Origin: Cryptomeria japonica
Taxonomy: Eukaryota > Streptophyta > Pinopsida > Cupressales > Cupressaceae
Reading direction: 5' to 3'
Assembly: GCF_030272615.1 (NCBI RefSeq)
Contig: NC_081412.1
Coordinates: 548,794,488-548,858,487, forward strand
DNA: 64,000 nt
Below, in pieces: positions 48,556 through 60,109 of this stretch. Numbering within the stretch: the first letter of the stretch is position 1; each line of letters starts with the position of its first letter. A program made the translations under genes and the position numbers. The notes below the pieces were generated by a model. It had not been told where the DNA came from, searched no databases, and saw only the letters and a program-made list of their open reading frames with translations.

Positions 48556-51500
48556 TCAAGTGTATAAGGCAGAGGACACAACTCCCAACTTGTGTCGTAG
48601 GTACTCAAAGGTGCTTACCGGCAATGGTTTGGTGAAAATTTCTACTACTTGTTCTTCGGTAGGGAAATAATCCATCTTTACTTCTTCTCCTTCAACCTTT
48701 TCTTTGAGAAAATGATACTTGATAACTATGTTCTTTGTCATGGAATGCATCACCAAATTATTTGCTATGTTGATTACGCTTGAATTATCACACTGGATGA
48801 GAATAGGATCAATGGTGTCCACTTGTATGTCTTTGAGGGTCTTCTTCATCTAAAGAACCTGAGAGAAGCATGTAGCAACAACAATGTATTCTCCTTTAGT
48901 AGTTGATAAAGAGACTGAGTCCTACTTCTTTCCATGCCATGAGACCAACCGATCACCTAGGAAGAATGCACCACCACTTGTGATTTTCTGGTCATCAATA
49001 CAACCTACCCAATCAGCATCAATATATGCTTCCAAGATTAATTCCCCTTGTTTAGGGTACCACAATCCATAACTGAGTGTTCCTTGTAGGTACCTAAAGA
49101 TTCTTCTTGCAACATTCATATGTGACTGCTTAGGTACAGCTTGGAATCTGGCCACCATGCACACTACCTATACTATATCCAGTCTAGAAGTAGTTAGATA
49201 TAATAGACTACCTATCATGGATCTATACAAAGTCTGATCCACCACTGGTGATTTGTCATTCTTGCTTAATTTACTTCTGGCCACTATGGGGGTACTTACC
49301 GGTTTACAATCCTCTAGTTAAAATTTCTTCAACATTTCCTTTGCATATTTGATTTGTGAGATAAATATTCCCTTATCTTGCTATAATATCTGCAAACCAA
49401 GGAAGTATGTCAATTCACCAAGCATTAAAATCTCAAATTCTAACTGCATCTGATTAGCAAATTCTTTGCAAAGGGTGTCCTTATTGCCTCCAAAGATAAT
49501 ATCATCAATATAAACAACCACAATGATCATGTGGTTCCCATCTTTCCTTATGTACAAATTGTTGTCAACACTCCCCTTTCTAAATCCTTTCTCCTTTAGT
49601 TACTGATCTAATCTTAAATACCATGCTCTAGGAGCTTGCTTTAAACCATACATGGCCTTCTTCAACTAGCACAAATATGTCATCATGTAGCAAAAACCCT
49701 TCTAGTTGCTCCATAGACACTTCTTCTTCCAAATTTCCATTTAGGAAGGTAGATTTTACATCCATTTTATATACTTTATAACTCTTGTAGGTAGAACAAG
49801 CTAGAAACATCCTAATTGCTTCTAATCTAGCTACCAGTGCAAATGTTTCTACAAAGTCAATTCCCTCTACCTGAGAGTATTCTTTGCACACTAATCTAGC
49901 TTTATGCCTAACAATTTTACCTTCTTCATTCATCTTATTTCGGTAGACCCATTTAGTGCCAATGATATTCTTGTCTTCCGGTCTAGGGACTAATTCCCAA
50001 GACTTGTTCTTCTCAATCTATTGCAGTTCTTCCATGAAATCCATCCATTCTTGTCTTTTGCTAGCCTCATTGAATGTTTTAGGTTCTACTTCAGTCATGA
50101 GGTAGAAGTTGACTTGTTCATCATTCTATGATAGTCTTCTTCTAGTATGCACACCATCACTCTTATTTCCTAGAATTTGATCTTCTGGGTGATTCAATTG
50201 CACATACCGGTTGGGAGCCTTCTCGGATTCTTCTTCTGGTTTATCGTCTGACTAAGATTCCTCACCTTCATCACAAGAATCATCATATCGGTTTACCTAT
50301 GGTTGACTTCCTTTGTGCATATCCTCATCAACTTCTACATGCATACTCTCAATGACTCTTCTTAGCCTTTTGTTGTAGCATTTGTAGGCCTCACTATTAG
50401 ATGAGTAACCAAGGAAGATTCCTTCATCACTCCTAGACTCAAAAATACCTAGACCATCCATATCTCTTTTGATAAAACACTTACCTCCAAATACTTTGAA
50501 GTATTTGACTGATGGCTTCCAGTCATACCACAACTCATAAGGTGTCATTTTGTTGTTTGTTCTTAATTGAACCTGGTTCAAATTATATGCAACAGTATGA
50601 ACAACTTCCTTGCAATATGTGTCTGGTAGTCTGGCCTCAATTAACATGGTTCTGGCCATCTCCTTAACTGTCTTGTTCTTTCTTTCTACCACACCATTTT
50701 GTTGTGGTGTCCTAGGGGCTGAGTATTGCCTTCTAATTCCATGTTTTTCACAATAATATTCAAATTAATTTGATGTGAACTTTCCACCCCGGTCTGATCT
50801 TAGATATTTTAGCTTGCACCCACTTTCTTTCTCCACCATCTTCTTAAAGATCTTGAATTTGTCAAATGCTTGTGACTTATCTTGCTGGAAGGTGACCTAT
50901 GTCATTCTTGAGTAATCATCAATAAAGAGAATAAAATATATTTCACTGGTAAGAGCTCTTGTCTTAGTTGGACCACACAAATTTGCATGCACAATTTCAA
51001 GTGGTCTTGAGGTGTTGTGCTCTTTTGTCCTGAAGCTCACCTTAGTCTTCTTTCCTTTCACACATTCATCACAAAATATGCTTACTAGTTTGATGATGAG
51101 TGGAATATTCCTCACACTTCCCTTTCTTCTCACTGCAACTAAGTTATCAAAGTTTATGTGGCCTAATCTTTGGTGCTAGAACCAGCTTTCATCAACCTAT
51201 CCTATCATGCATTGGGACTCATAGCATTCCTTCATATTATAAACATTTCCATCTATTCTCTTTCCTTCTGCCACAACCTGGCCAGTACTGTCTTTCTTTA
51301 TCTGGCAACCAGTTGAGTCAAAGGTGAATTTATAACCTTTTTTACACATCTTACTCACACTCAGCAGATTGTGATTTAGGCTTACCACATAATATACATC
51401 GTGTGCCTTCAATTTTCCATCAATACTTAAAGTACATCTTTTCTTTATCTTGATGGATAAATTATCTCCAAATCTTACTAAACCACCATTCTAGTCTTCA

Positions 51501-51700
51501 AGTTTGATAAATTTCTTTTTATCACCAGTCATATGGTTGGAACAACCACTATCTACAACCCATAGATTTTCCCTCTTAGCATGTAAGGCAGTCTGCACTA
51601 TCAGACTTGATTCTGCCTTTTCTTTTTCTTTCTCAACCCATACCGGTTTGGTTTCCTTCTTCTTGTCAGCTACTATTTTGTGCTCTAGTTCAACTATCGA
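48556..51700 (-). pseudogene. Copia D pol: protease to RNase H
   Basis: From 51700 downward: protease VVDSGCSNHMTG (about 51530-51565), pre-integrase (51412-51130) with NLLSVSKMCKKGYKFTF and CDECVKGKKTK, integrase (FIDDYSRMT near 50900; APRTPQQNGVVERKNK near 50690-50730; TPYELWYDWKPSVKYFKVFGGK), reverse transcriptase ([41 protein letters not shown] near 49495-49515) and RNase H (ADWVGCIDDQKITSGGAFFLGDRLVSW, QCDNSSVINIA, EIFTKPLPVSTFEYLRHKLG). It ends at 48556. Stops are frequent but long stretches stay open. The YIDD catalytic core and protease DSG survive. Confidence 0.9.
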
Positions 51701-52672
51701 TCCTTGATCATGATTTGTCTTTTGCTTGATCTTCCTATTTTTACAAAACTTTTCTATATGTCCATACTCTTGACAGTTATAGCATTTCGCATTTTCATTT
51801 AAAGATTAATCCTTAAAATTATTGTAGGGTACTGGTTTATTCTTCCTACATTGAAAACTCCTATGACCAGATCCATTGCACTGATAACATACAAAATTCA
51901 TATCCCAGAGAATATTTAAAGGATTTCTACTTTCATAACTCATAGAGGGCTTATTGGTTAATCTACAGTCAGCTATTCTATGCCCAAATTTGTTACACTA
52001 GTAACAGTAACCATGAAAGTTTGAAACATACCGGTTAGGTTGCCTTGGTCCTGCAAAGGACTGCCTCACTGGGGGTCTTCTCTTCATGTTGTTGACTCTG
52101 GTGAATCCTTCATGGTTAACTCTTGCATTTCTCCTTGGATTTGCATGTCGGTACAATGAGTGTGGCCTCCAGTTCATTGCTTGTGTATACTAGTTTGTGT
52201 GGCGATTTCTAATAACATCTGTATATGTCTTTTTACCCGTATCCTTGCTTATAGTGAATGTCTTCTTTTCTTCACCTTCATTTGAAGAGGTGAACTTTGT
52301 TTCTTTACCAGATGTGTCTTTTTTGTTTGAGCTTTGACCTTCTTCAAATCCTAGGCCACTGATACCTTTGGATTTCTTTTGTTTGCTCAACATATTATCT
52401 AAGGCTTTGGTGTTGCCTTCATATTTTCTTCAAGTTCCTTTCTGAGCTTTACTATTTCTGCTTCCAGATATTGATGCTCCTTTTCCTTCTTCATTAGATC
52501 AGAGGATGTAACTTCACATATCCTCTTGGCTTCTTCTAACTGTAGTTTCAAGTCAGATATAACTTGATTGGACTCATCGAGGGATTGCTTCAAGAGACAT
52601 TGTTCATCTATTGCAACAAGCTTGACCTTCTTGAGTTATCTTCTTGTTTCACTTAGTTCCTCAAGAGCATTT
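51701..52672 (-). pseudogene. Copia D gag C-terminal part: coiled coil and three zinc knuckles
   Basis: After F's left junction the frame reads ALEELSETRR, then a clear coiled coil (52593-52399: LKLQLEEAKRICEVTSSDL, YLEAEIVKLRKELEENM), a Ser/Lys-rich region and three CCHC knuckles: CY*CNKFGHRIADC (about 51975-52010, one stop), CYQCNGSGHRSFQC (about 51850-51890) and CYNCQEYGHIEKFC (about 51745-51785). Together with the knuckle near 56150, D's gag has four, more than the single one in E, F and A. Confidence 0.85.
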
Positions 52673-52895
52673 TGATGGTATGATGAAAGAATAAGGATGT
52701 GGTCAACTACTGAGAGGGGGGAGGGTGAATCCATAGATAGAAAACTGATAATAACTTTCACCAATCTTAGAATCAACCTCTCAAAGCAAACTCTAAACTG
52801 ACAAGTTAAACCATTGAACTAAAAATGCAATATCACTGTCAAGTTTAACCGATTGACTGTTATAGCAGATTAATAGTAAACAACTTGAAACTCAC
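52673..52895 (-). repeat. Copia F 3' LTR fragment
   Basis: Matches 54404-54630 (TGATGGTATGATGAAAG..., through AACAACTTGAAACTCAC), then diverges sharply into pre-integrase coding. Shared bases at the break (GTGAG on the minus strand) point to short-homology deletion. Confidence 0.88.
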
Positions 52896-54330
52896 TTTAA
52901 CAATATTAACAAAATTTATATGACAAAATATCATATGCCAAAGCCAACTGTCATCTAATTTAGCAATTAAACAATTGTTAACTTTAGGATTCAGGTCAAA
53001 TAGGTTACCTTTAGTCTTCTTGCCGGTTGCAATCAATTCACCTTTTCTCCCATAGATTTTGCACATACCATTCTTAAACTCCATTGGATATCCTCTATCA
53101 TTGAGTTGAGAAACACTCAAAAGATTATGCTTTATTCCTTCAACCCAGTAGACATCATTAGCACTAGTCTTTCCATTAAGAGAAATAGTTCCCTTAAATT
53201 TAACCATGCAGAGTGAGTAATTACCAAATCTTACAACTTCGCCATCAAATTCCTTCAAAGAAAGAAATTTGCTCTAGTCACCGATCATGTGATGTGAACA
53301 ACCACTATCAATGATCCAATCATCAGAATTATCCATGTGTGAAACTAAATATTTCTGATCATATGTCTCCTCTTTAATGGTTACAAAAATAATGTCTTCA
53401 TTAGCATCACCCTTAGATTCCTCATCAGTGATACCATCATCAACTTCAATAAGACAATCTCTTTTGCCTTTTCCCTTGTACTTCTTGAACTTCTCTTGCT
53501 TGTGCTCATTATTACCATTAGGATAGTTAGCTACAATGTGTCCAATCTTGCTACATGCAAAACATTTCAAAGGTAATTTACCTTTGTATTTTTCGGTACC
53601 TCTGGGCAACTGCTTGGCCAACAATGATTCAAGCTCAACCAAATTGTCTTCATCATCAACTTCTCTATTGGATCTAGATTCATAACTATGACTGACATCT
53701 CTACTTTTCCTCATAGATGGGTTAGAAAAAGAATCTCTAAATGTAGACTTAGATTTATTAACACTACAATCATAACCATTTAATTCAAAAGCAGTAAGCT
53801 TACCAATGATGGAGTCAAGGATTACCTTAGTTTTGTCAATATATTTTATCTCCTGAATGGCTGTAACTTGGATAGAGTAGACTGGTAGCAGGGTTCTCAA
53901 CACCTTACTAACCAATATGGCATCTTCCACTTTACCACCAACACTCTTGATCTCACCAACTATCTCTTTTATCCTCTGACCATACTGTTGGATATTCTCA
54001 CCTTCAGCCATCTGCATGTCATCAAACAATCTTCACATGTTCATCACTGCTATAAATCTCTTCAAGTTTCTTCCATACCTCATATGCAGTCTCTAGACCA
54101 TGGACATCTACATATTTTGCATCAGACAAAGAATTGATAATAGCCTCCAGTGATTGATTGTTTTCTTGTTGCTCTTTCTTCTAATCATCTGTCATAATCC
54201 CACTAGGTGCAACATATTGAGTACTAGCATGTTCCTAGTATTGACTTCCTAGACTCTTAATATAAATTTTCATTCTATCACTCCATATTCTATAGTTCTC
54301 TCTATTAAACTTTGGACCTTCCTTCTTCAT
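52896..54330 (-). pseudogene. Copia F gag, protease and pre-integrase
   Basis: Gag starts at ATG 54330 (MKKEGPKFNRENY). The frame 54029-53274 stays open for 251 codons and covers UBN2 (IQQYGQRIKEIVGEI, VLRTLLPVYS), the zinc knuckle CFACSKIGHIVANY (last Cys replaced by Tyr), an acidic linker and the protease site WIIDSGCSHHM. A TAG follows, then the pre-integrase part (NLLSVSQLNDRGYPMEF, SWLWHMIFCHINF), ending at the deletion break. Nothing downstream survives. Confidence 0.9.
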
Positions 54331-54389
54331 CATGTTCTACAAGATCTTTACCTCAAGCTATTAGGCTTACACCTTAGAGGACCTGAGAA

Positions 54390-54403
54390 GCTCTGATACC
54401 AAT
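54390..54403 (-). promoter_or_regulatory. Copia F primer-binding site
   Basis: ATTGGTATCAGAGC on the minus strand next to the LTR end, matching the initiator-Met tRNA primer. Confidence 0.88.
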
Positions 54404-55832
54404 TGATGGTATGATGAAAGAATAAGGATCTGGTCAACTACTTAGGGGGGGGGGGGGAATCAGTAGATATAAAATTGATAATAAATTTCACCAATCTCAG
54501 AATCATTCTCTCAAAACAAACTCTAAACTAACAAGTTGAACCACTGAACTAGAAATGCAATATTGAACTATCAAGTTTAACTAGTTGACTGTTATAGAAG
54601 ATTAATAGTAAACAACTTGAAACTCACAAACATCCAAATACTTTACTGACATAAGTAAAACTTCATTTCAGATTGTTGTCAGTTAACATAACTTATCAAA
54701 GTGGATTAAGCAGTTAAGCAATTTAACCATAGTAAACATAATCACAAAAACATTCACCACTTGACACAATATTTTTGACGTGGAAAGCCAAATGGGAAAA
54801 AACATAGTGAGATAAGACTCACAAGTTAACTATATGAACTCTTCTGAAGTTCTCCCTATTAGGAGCCAAGCCTATTAAATCTTTACAAAAAGTCATGTCA
54901 AGAACATATCCTATTAGGGACTACTTGATTAAGGGATTGACTATAATGCCCTATTAGAAGCAATACCCTATGAGGAGTAACCTCGGTAGAGGATTTGAAA
55001 TCCAAGCTAATGGACCACCTAGTTAGAGGATTTTAATAACACTAAGCTTGTTAGAGCTTACCCGGTTAGGGGATTTTACTACTGTAATTGTTACAAAACA
55101 ATAGGGGTTTACTGATCTGTTTGAATAGAACTACACTTGCTTGTTCAGATCCTTTTCATGCTCCTATCTGCCTTTACGCAAACTGCAGATACATCATCCA
55201 GTTTGGCAACCACACTCTCACTCTCAACTACAAATTTTGCCAACTGTAAAAAACAAAACACATCGACCTTATAAACAAATCACTAGGTCAGTAACACAAC
55301 AAAAACCTATTTCTCTCATAGAGATTATAAACAAGTCGGCTCAAGTATGACCATTGGATTACATAACAATCTCTACACATCATTCAAGATATCCTCGACC
55401 ACTCCTTGATCACCGCTACATCAAACATTGTAACTCATCACGTAGTTTGCATTACATGCAATATACTTGTTGATTCCCAAGGAAAAAACCTTTATCTCAA
55501 CATGCCATAAACACTTTGAAACTCGTCTCATACAACATGCATATGTGTCATAATCATTACCGCTCACCTTCAGATCATAAACCAATACAACCAATATAAC
55601 GAACTTAATTGGTTAGGGTTTATGAAATCAACAGGTAGGGTTTACCTATTCAACTCTCCAATACTTAGCAATACCGGTTCACTTCCACAAACTCACCTAT
55701 CGGTTATAGTTCCCTTCACTATCTCTTCCTACCAGTTACAAAACAACATTATAACAATATCATTACAAGTTATAATTGACATCAATGACAACATAACATT
55801 TCATTAATGCAATCTTCATGCAAATGCCAACA
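54404..55832 (-). repeat. Copia F 5' LTR
   Basis: On the plus strand TGATGGTATGATG...AATGCCAACA, about 1.43 kb. Includes a pure G run of about 13 near 54446, and a series of GATTAAGGGATTG and GGTTAGGGGATT blocks (54900-55075) like those in E's LTR. Confidence 0.9.
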
Positions 55833-56925
55833 CACTTATAAGCTCTCCTTCTAAATCCACTTCAGCCTCAATATCCTCTTCTTCCTCATCTTCACCAATC
55901 GGTTCATCAAGTGCCATAAAGAGATTAAATTTTCTGTCATTCTCATGGTAGTCATCTTCTGATGCACTTTCTTCATTTGTGGTATCATCCTCAATAATAT
56001 ATAGGTTGTTCTACTTCTGGTAGCCTCTCCTTCCTTGCTGGTAGACATTTCTTTCTTTATCTTTACCAAAAGACCTTCAAAGACCTCTTGACTCATCTCC
56101 ACTAGTTTCATTATAAGGACATTTTGCAGCAAAGTGTACAACTTAACTACAATTAAAACATTTTAGTGGTAGCTTTCCTTTATACTTGTTGATCCTCTTT
56201 TGAGCTTTCTGACAAAGTTTTCTACCTCTGCATCAAAGTCTTCACTAGATCCTTTATGAGCAACTACTTCTTTTCCCTTATGGGTGGTGTTGAATGTTGC
56301 CTTTTTCCTTAAGGAAGCATTACCAATTGTTCTCATTTAATAGGGTGTTAGTGAGCTAAATAGCTCATCCATTGAAAAGATCTTTAAATCCTTGGCTTCT
56401 TCTATGGAAGACACATTTGTATCATACTTAGGTGTAAGAGACCTAAGTACCTTCCTGACAAGGATCTCATCTGCAATTTCTTCTCCAAGTCCTTTGATGG
56501 TGTTCACAGTTTCATCAAATCTATGAAGGTGGTCTGCAATGTTTTCACCATGCTTCATCTTGATGCCTTCAAGTTGGCCCCTTAGTTCTTTCAACTTGGC
56601 CTCTTTGACTTTTACATCTCCTTCAAATAACCTCTGCAAATTAATCCCAAGTCTCCTTGGCTGATGCACAGTGCATGAATTTTGCAAACTCATTATCAGA
56701 CATCATGCTTAAGATAGCATGTTTGGCCTTTGCATTATTCTCATACTCCTTCTTGGTATCCAGATCAGTGGGAGGAACACTAGGAACAACATACCCATTC
56801 TTGACAAACATCCACACATCAAAACCAAGGGAGTAAATATAGGTCTCCATTCTTCTGCTCTAAAAGGCATAGTTGGATCCATCAAACATGGGGGCTTTTG
56901 AGGAAGTAGACTCATTTCTTTCCAT
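55833..56925 (-). pseudogene. Copia D gag N-terminal part
   Basis: Starts at ATG 56925 (MERNESTSSKAPMFDGSNYAF, then TAG where Trp is expected). It continues through METYIYSLGFDVWMFVKNG and the UBN2 region (EVKLKELRGQLEGIKMKHGENIADHLHRF, EILVRKVLRSLTPKYDTNV). A fourth zinc knuckle, CFNCS*VVHFAAKC (56112-56158), has a stop inside. An acidic stretch (EDEEEDIEAEVDLEGELI) leads into the F insertion. Several frames are needed, so frameshifts are present. Confidence 0.85.
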
Positions 56926-56975
56926 TGTGTTCTAAGTCCAAAATCTACCCAAGGTTTATAAATAACCGGGAACCT

Positions 56976-56991
56976 AGGCTCTGATACCAAT
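56976..56991 (-). promoter_or_regulatory. Copia D primer-binding site
   Basis: ATTGGTATCAGAGCC on the minus strand directly inside the 5' LTR, complementary to initiator-Met tRNA. Confidence 0.9.
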
Positions 56992-58521
56992 TGTTGAACA
57001 TAGAGTACCACTGAGAGGGGGGTGAATCAGTGGTTCCTAAACTCTTTCCTCTTTTAAGGAAACTTCAGAATACCAGTTGTTATCTTAAGCACTAAAAAAT
57101 CAAACTAGTAAAGCAAATGAGGAGACCAAAGAATACAATCACACAAATACAACCCGCAACACCATATGTACTAGGAAAACCCAATATGGGAAAAACCTCG
57201 GTGAGAAATGTTGCTGGAGACTATTGCTCCAATCCAACCTCACAAGTGAAACACTGAATTACAAAGATTGAGGGCATCAACCCAAGGAGCACCAACCCCT
57301 TCTGATTTAGGGCACCAACCCAAGGAGCACCAACCCCTGCACAAAGCTCCAACTTGGTGAAGTATATTGAAATACAATTTTGATATAGTTATAGCTTCTT
57401 GTTGCAAATGAGTTTTGCAACTCTTGATCAAATAGGTTAGTGTCGGTTGACAATCTTCTCTTCTTTTACTGGATCTCACACTACTCATTATGAGATCACT
57501 CTTTGATTCTTGGCCTCTCTTCTCTCTCTCTCTCTCATGGTCTCACAACTCACTATGTCATAGTTGGATGCTACCTTGCTCAACCACACCTCATCAGTTT
57601 TCTCAACTATTGGATTTGCTACAGTTATACCGGTACTCAATCACTCTCAGTTAAACCCTCTCATGAGTTTTCTTATTGACTTGCTCTGCAAATTTCCTAG
57701 AATAAATTCTAAGGGAGATTATTCTTCTCTTCACTCAAGCTCTCTTCAATCTTATTCTACTCCTCAAACATCAACCTTTTCTATTTTGAGCTCACACATT
57801 TATAATCATGGATTCCCACCAAGAACACATTCAAACACTGTCGTGTAATTAGGTTTTCCTTCTCCAACTCGATCTGAATATGATTTGATTTGATCTACTT
57901 TTCTAGGGATAAGATCTTCATGACATCGATCAATCACCAGCAAAGCTTTGCATTCCAGTGTGCATTTTCTAAATCTGGAGGTTTGCACCATGCTTTTCTT
58001 CTTTTCTCTATCATTTTACATTAATGGATTTGTTGTTTCCTTCACCAAATAGGTACATTGATTTTCTAGCTTGCCTTCCTCGATCGACAATCCTCTGGCA
58101 TCCTCCATGATTTCCAGGTTCCTCATAAAAGCTGACCTACTTGTAGATTTTTTACATCGATGCACACTCCATCGACCTATGCAATACCTCCACCTAGCAT
58201 CCAACTGTCATGCTTGTCAACATCCACCTTTGCTTGGATTCCTATGTTGGTTTGACATACTTTTTCGACCAAGGTTGACCACCGATTTAGTTTATCTTAC
58301 CGGTATGACCATCAAACATCCTCTTTATTCTATACACTAGTTGTTGTGCCTTCATAACACACAAACAACCTTCATCCTAGTTTATGCCTCACCGGTAAGC
58401 CTTCTTTATATGTTGCCTTCCTTTTGTCTTTCTCTTCTTATACCTATCACCATTTCTTACTTACCGGTGACCTAGCCAAACTGATTGACATCAATGGCAA
58501 CTTAATGCCAAATTGCCAACA
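56992..58521 (-). repeat. Copia D 5' LTR
   Basis: Uninterrupted copy: TGTTGAACATAGAG...AATTGCCAACA on the plus strand. Minus-strand TATA box (ATTATAAAT) at about 57798-57806. A direct duplication of an AAGGAGCACCAACCCCT block (57284-57345) is present here but single in the 3' LTR. Followed by ATCCA. Confidence 0.93.
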
Positions 58522-58688
58522 ATCCAGAGTAGTAGGACCATTCTGAGCAACAATATATATATTCTTAGTACAATCTGCTAGTACTCTTCTCCAGTGCATC
58601 TCAAATGACATTGCTTTCGGCTTTTCCAAAGAGTGTAGTTGGTTCCATAAACTATCGAGCTATCCTTCTTGAAAGAAAAGGTTGCCAT
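58522..58688 (-). pseudogene. Copia A gag N-terminal segment
   Basis: Starts at ATG 58688: MATFSFKKDSSIVYGTNYTL, then a basic stretch with frameshifts, reaching GPTTLD at D's insertion site. This is the usual start of Copia gag (short lead, then N-Y-x-x-W). The primer site is 43 bp upstream. Confidence 0.82.
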
Positions 58689-58730
58689 CCTAGATCTCCT
58701 CAAATGGTCAAGCTTCTTCTGGAGGATCTA

Positions 58731-58744
58731 GCTCTGATACCAAT
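58731..58744 (-). promoter_or_regulatory. Copia A primer-binding site
   Basis: ATTGGTATCAGAGC on the minus strand, next to the LTR. Confidence 0.88.
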
Positions 58745-60109
58745 TGTTGGCAACAATGCAACAAACTAAGTGGGGAGGGGGGTGAATCAGTTTGCACAAA
58801 AGATTACTCCAACTTAAACCACAAATCAAATTTGATAATTAGTAGTTAAAGAATGAAATAACTCCACATCAATAACACACACAATACCAAGATTTTTGAC
58901 GTGGAAAACGTAGTTAAGGGAATAACCATGGTGGGAACCTACCCACAATGAGATAATACCCTATTAGGAGTAAATTAAAATATCACAATGGGGAATGCAC
59001 ATACATGCAAGCACACTACCTAGAGCTCACTGCTCAAACAAGAAACCCAGAAAGGCTACAAGATTTAGGGAAGGGTCACTGCCTTACAGGAGGTCTCACT
59101 AACTTACAAAAGCATTCAGACAACAATCTAGGTTACATGAACTCTGAAAATAACATCTCCATATGCTTGAGTATAGTTACGGTTAATCTCACTGTCAAAT
59201 ATTCTCTACAACACAATTCTTCCCACACTTTAACACAACTTCCCTGCTACTGAGTGATTGATACAATATTTGCACGTAGGACTATGTCTCTCAATCATTA
59301 TTACATTCATTTTTACAATTCATCAACCTATGAAATATAGATCGAATCAACCCTCAACACAAATAACAAAATAATAACCTCACATGCTACAATCAATACA
59401 AGCGAACCAAAACAATGTTGGCTAAGACATAGTATAGACCCAAATAAATACTGTGAATATGCAATACCTCCAACAATTACACCTCAATCATCCACAACAT
59501 GCTACAACCACCAAGAATGTTGCATAAAATGAAGAACATCACCAGACAAGAAAAATATTCAATAACACACACAATAATCAATACGGATCACCAATATTTA
59601 TAGAAAATGATCTAGAGATATTCATAAGCAATGCAAATTGCACAACAACAAGCACAATAACTTGGACTACTATAATCATCATCATCTTTATACCGGAGCT
59701 CAAGAACACCATCATAACTAACTGTCAACTTGTAAGATTCGCTTGTGGATTTCCAAATCATGAACCAGTTGAACTGAGGACACACATCAACATCCAAAAA
59801 ACATTCCACACATCCACAACCAAAGATATAGTAATTTTAGAGCAATACGGATCACAAACCAGAATACTGAATAATATGAACAAATGAATATCATCCTCAA
59901 TACTGGATATCATAACTTGATCAAAACATCATGCGGACCTCTGCAAATGGGAATGAACCATCTATAGACAATGTATCAGAAACCCTTTAAACCACATCAA
60001 CTCATTTACAATACACAAGCTAAACCAACTCATTCAATCTGACTGGAACATTGGAACACATAGAAGAATATATTGACATCAATGACAACACATCAACCAA
60101 TGTCCAACA
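58745..60109 (-). repeat. Copia A 5' LTR
   Basis: On the plus strand TGTTGGCAACAATG...AATGTCCAACA, about 1.37 kb. A TATAAATATTGG box lies on the minus strand near 59594-59602. No partner LTR is present in the window, because A's 3' end is deleted, so no target duplication can be checked. Confidence 0.85.

Larger units (their letters stand above)
52673..55832 (-). mobile_element. Copia element F (internally deleted), nested in D gag
   Basis: Minus-strand Copia with a full 5' LTR (54404-55832), primer site, gag, protease and pre-integrase, then an abrupt jump at about 52895 into only the last 223 bp of a 3' LTR (52673-52895). Flanks CATTT and CACTT are the target duplication with one change. 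Removing F plus one copy restores D's gag frame (GELISALEEL). Integrase, reverse transcriptase and most of the 3' LTR were lost in one deletion. Confidence 0.9.
39007..58521 (-). mobile_element. Copia element D (minus strand, hosts E and F)
   Basis: A complete but decayed Ty1/Copia element flanked by a perfect ATCCA duplication (39002-39006 and 58522-58526). It has a 5' LTR (56992-58521), a primer site for initiator-Met tRNA, gag, pol and a 3' LTR (39007-48384). The 3' LTR is split by Copia E and the gag by Copia F. Without them D is about 8.5 kb. It is inserted in the gag of Copia A, whose frame resumes exactly across one ATCCA copy. Confidence 0.93.
15700..60109 (-). mobile_element. Copia element A (old, 3'-truncated, host of B and D)
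   Basis: An old Ty1/Copia retrotransposon on the minus strand, now in pieces: 5' LTR 58745-60109, tRNA primer site 58731-58744, gag start 58522-58688, gag middle 38390-39006, and gag end through integrase 15740-17280. The gag frame joins across both gaps once each insertion and one target-site copy are removed. At the D junction the coding reads ...TTLD|EIKEAGY... in frame. At the B junction the join recreates the P-K-G-x-G-K-Y lead-in to the zinc knuckle seen in related elements E and F, apart from one extra base. Reverse transcriptase, RNase H and the 3' LTR are missing, so A ends near 15.7 kb by deletion. Without insertions about 3.8 kb of A remains. Confidence 0.88.
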
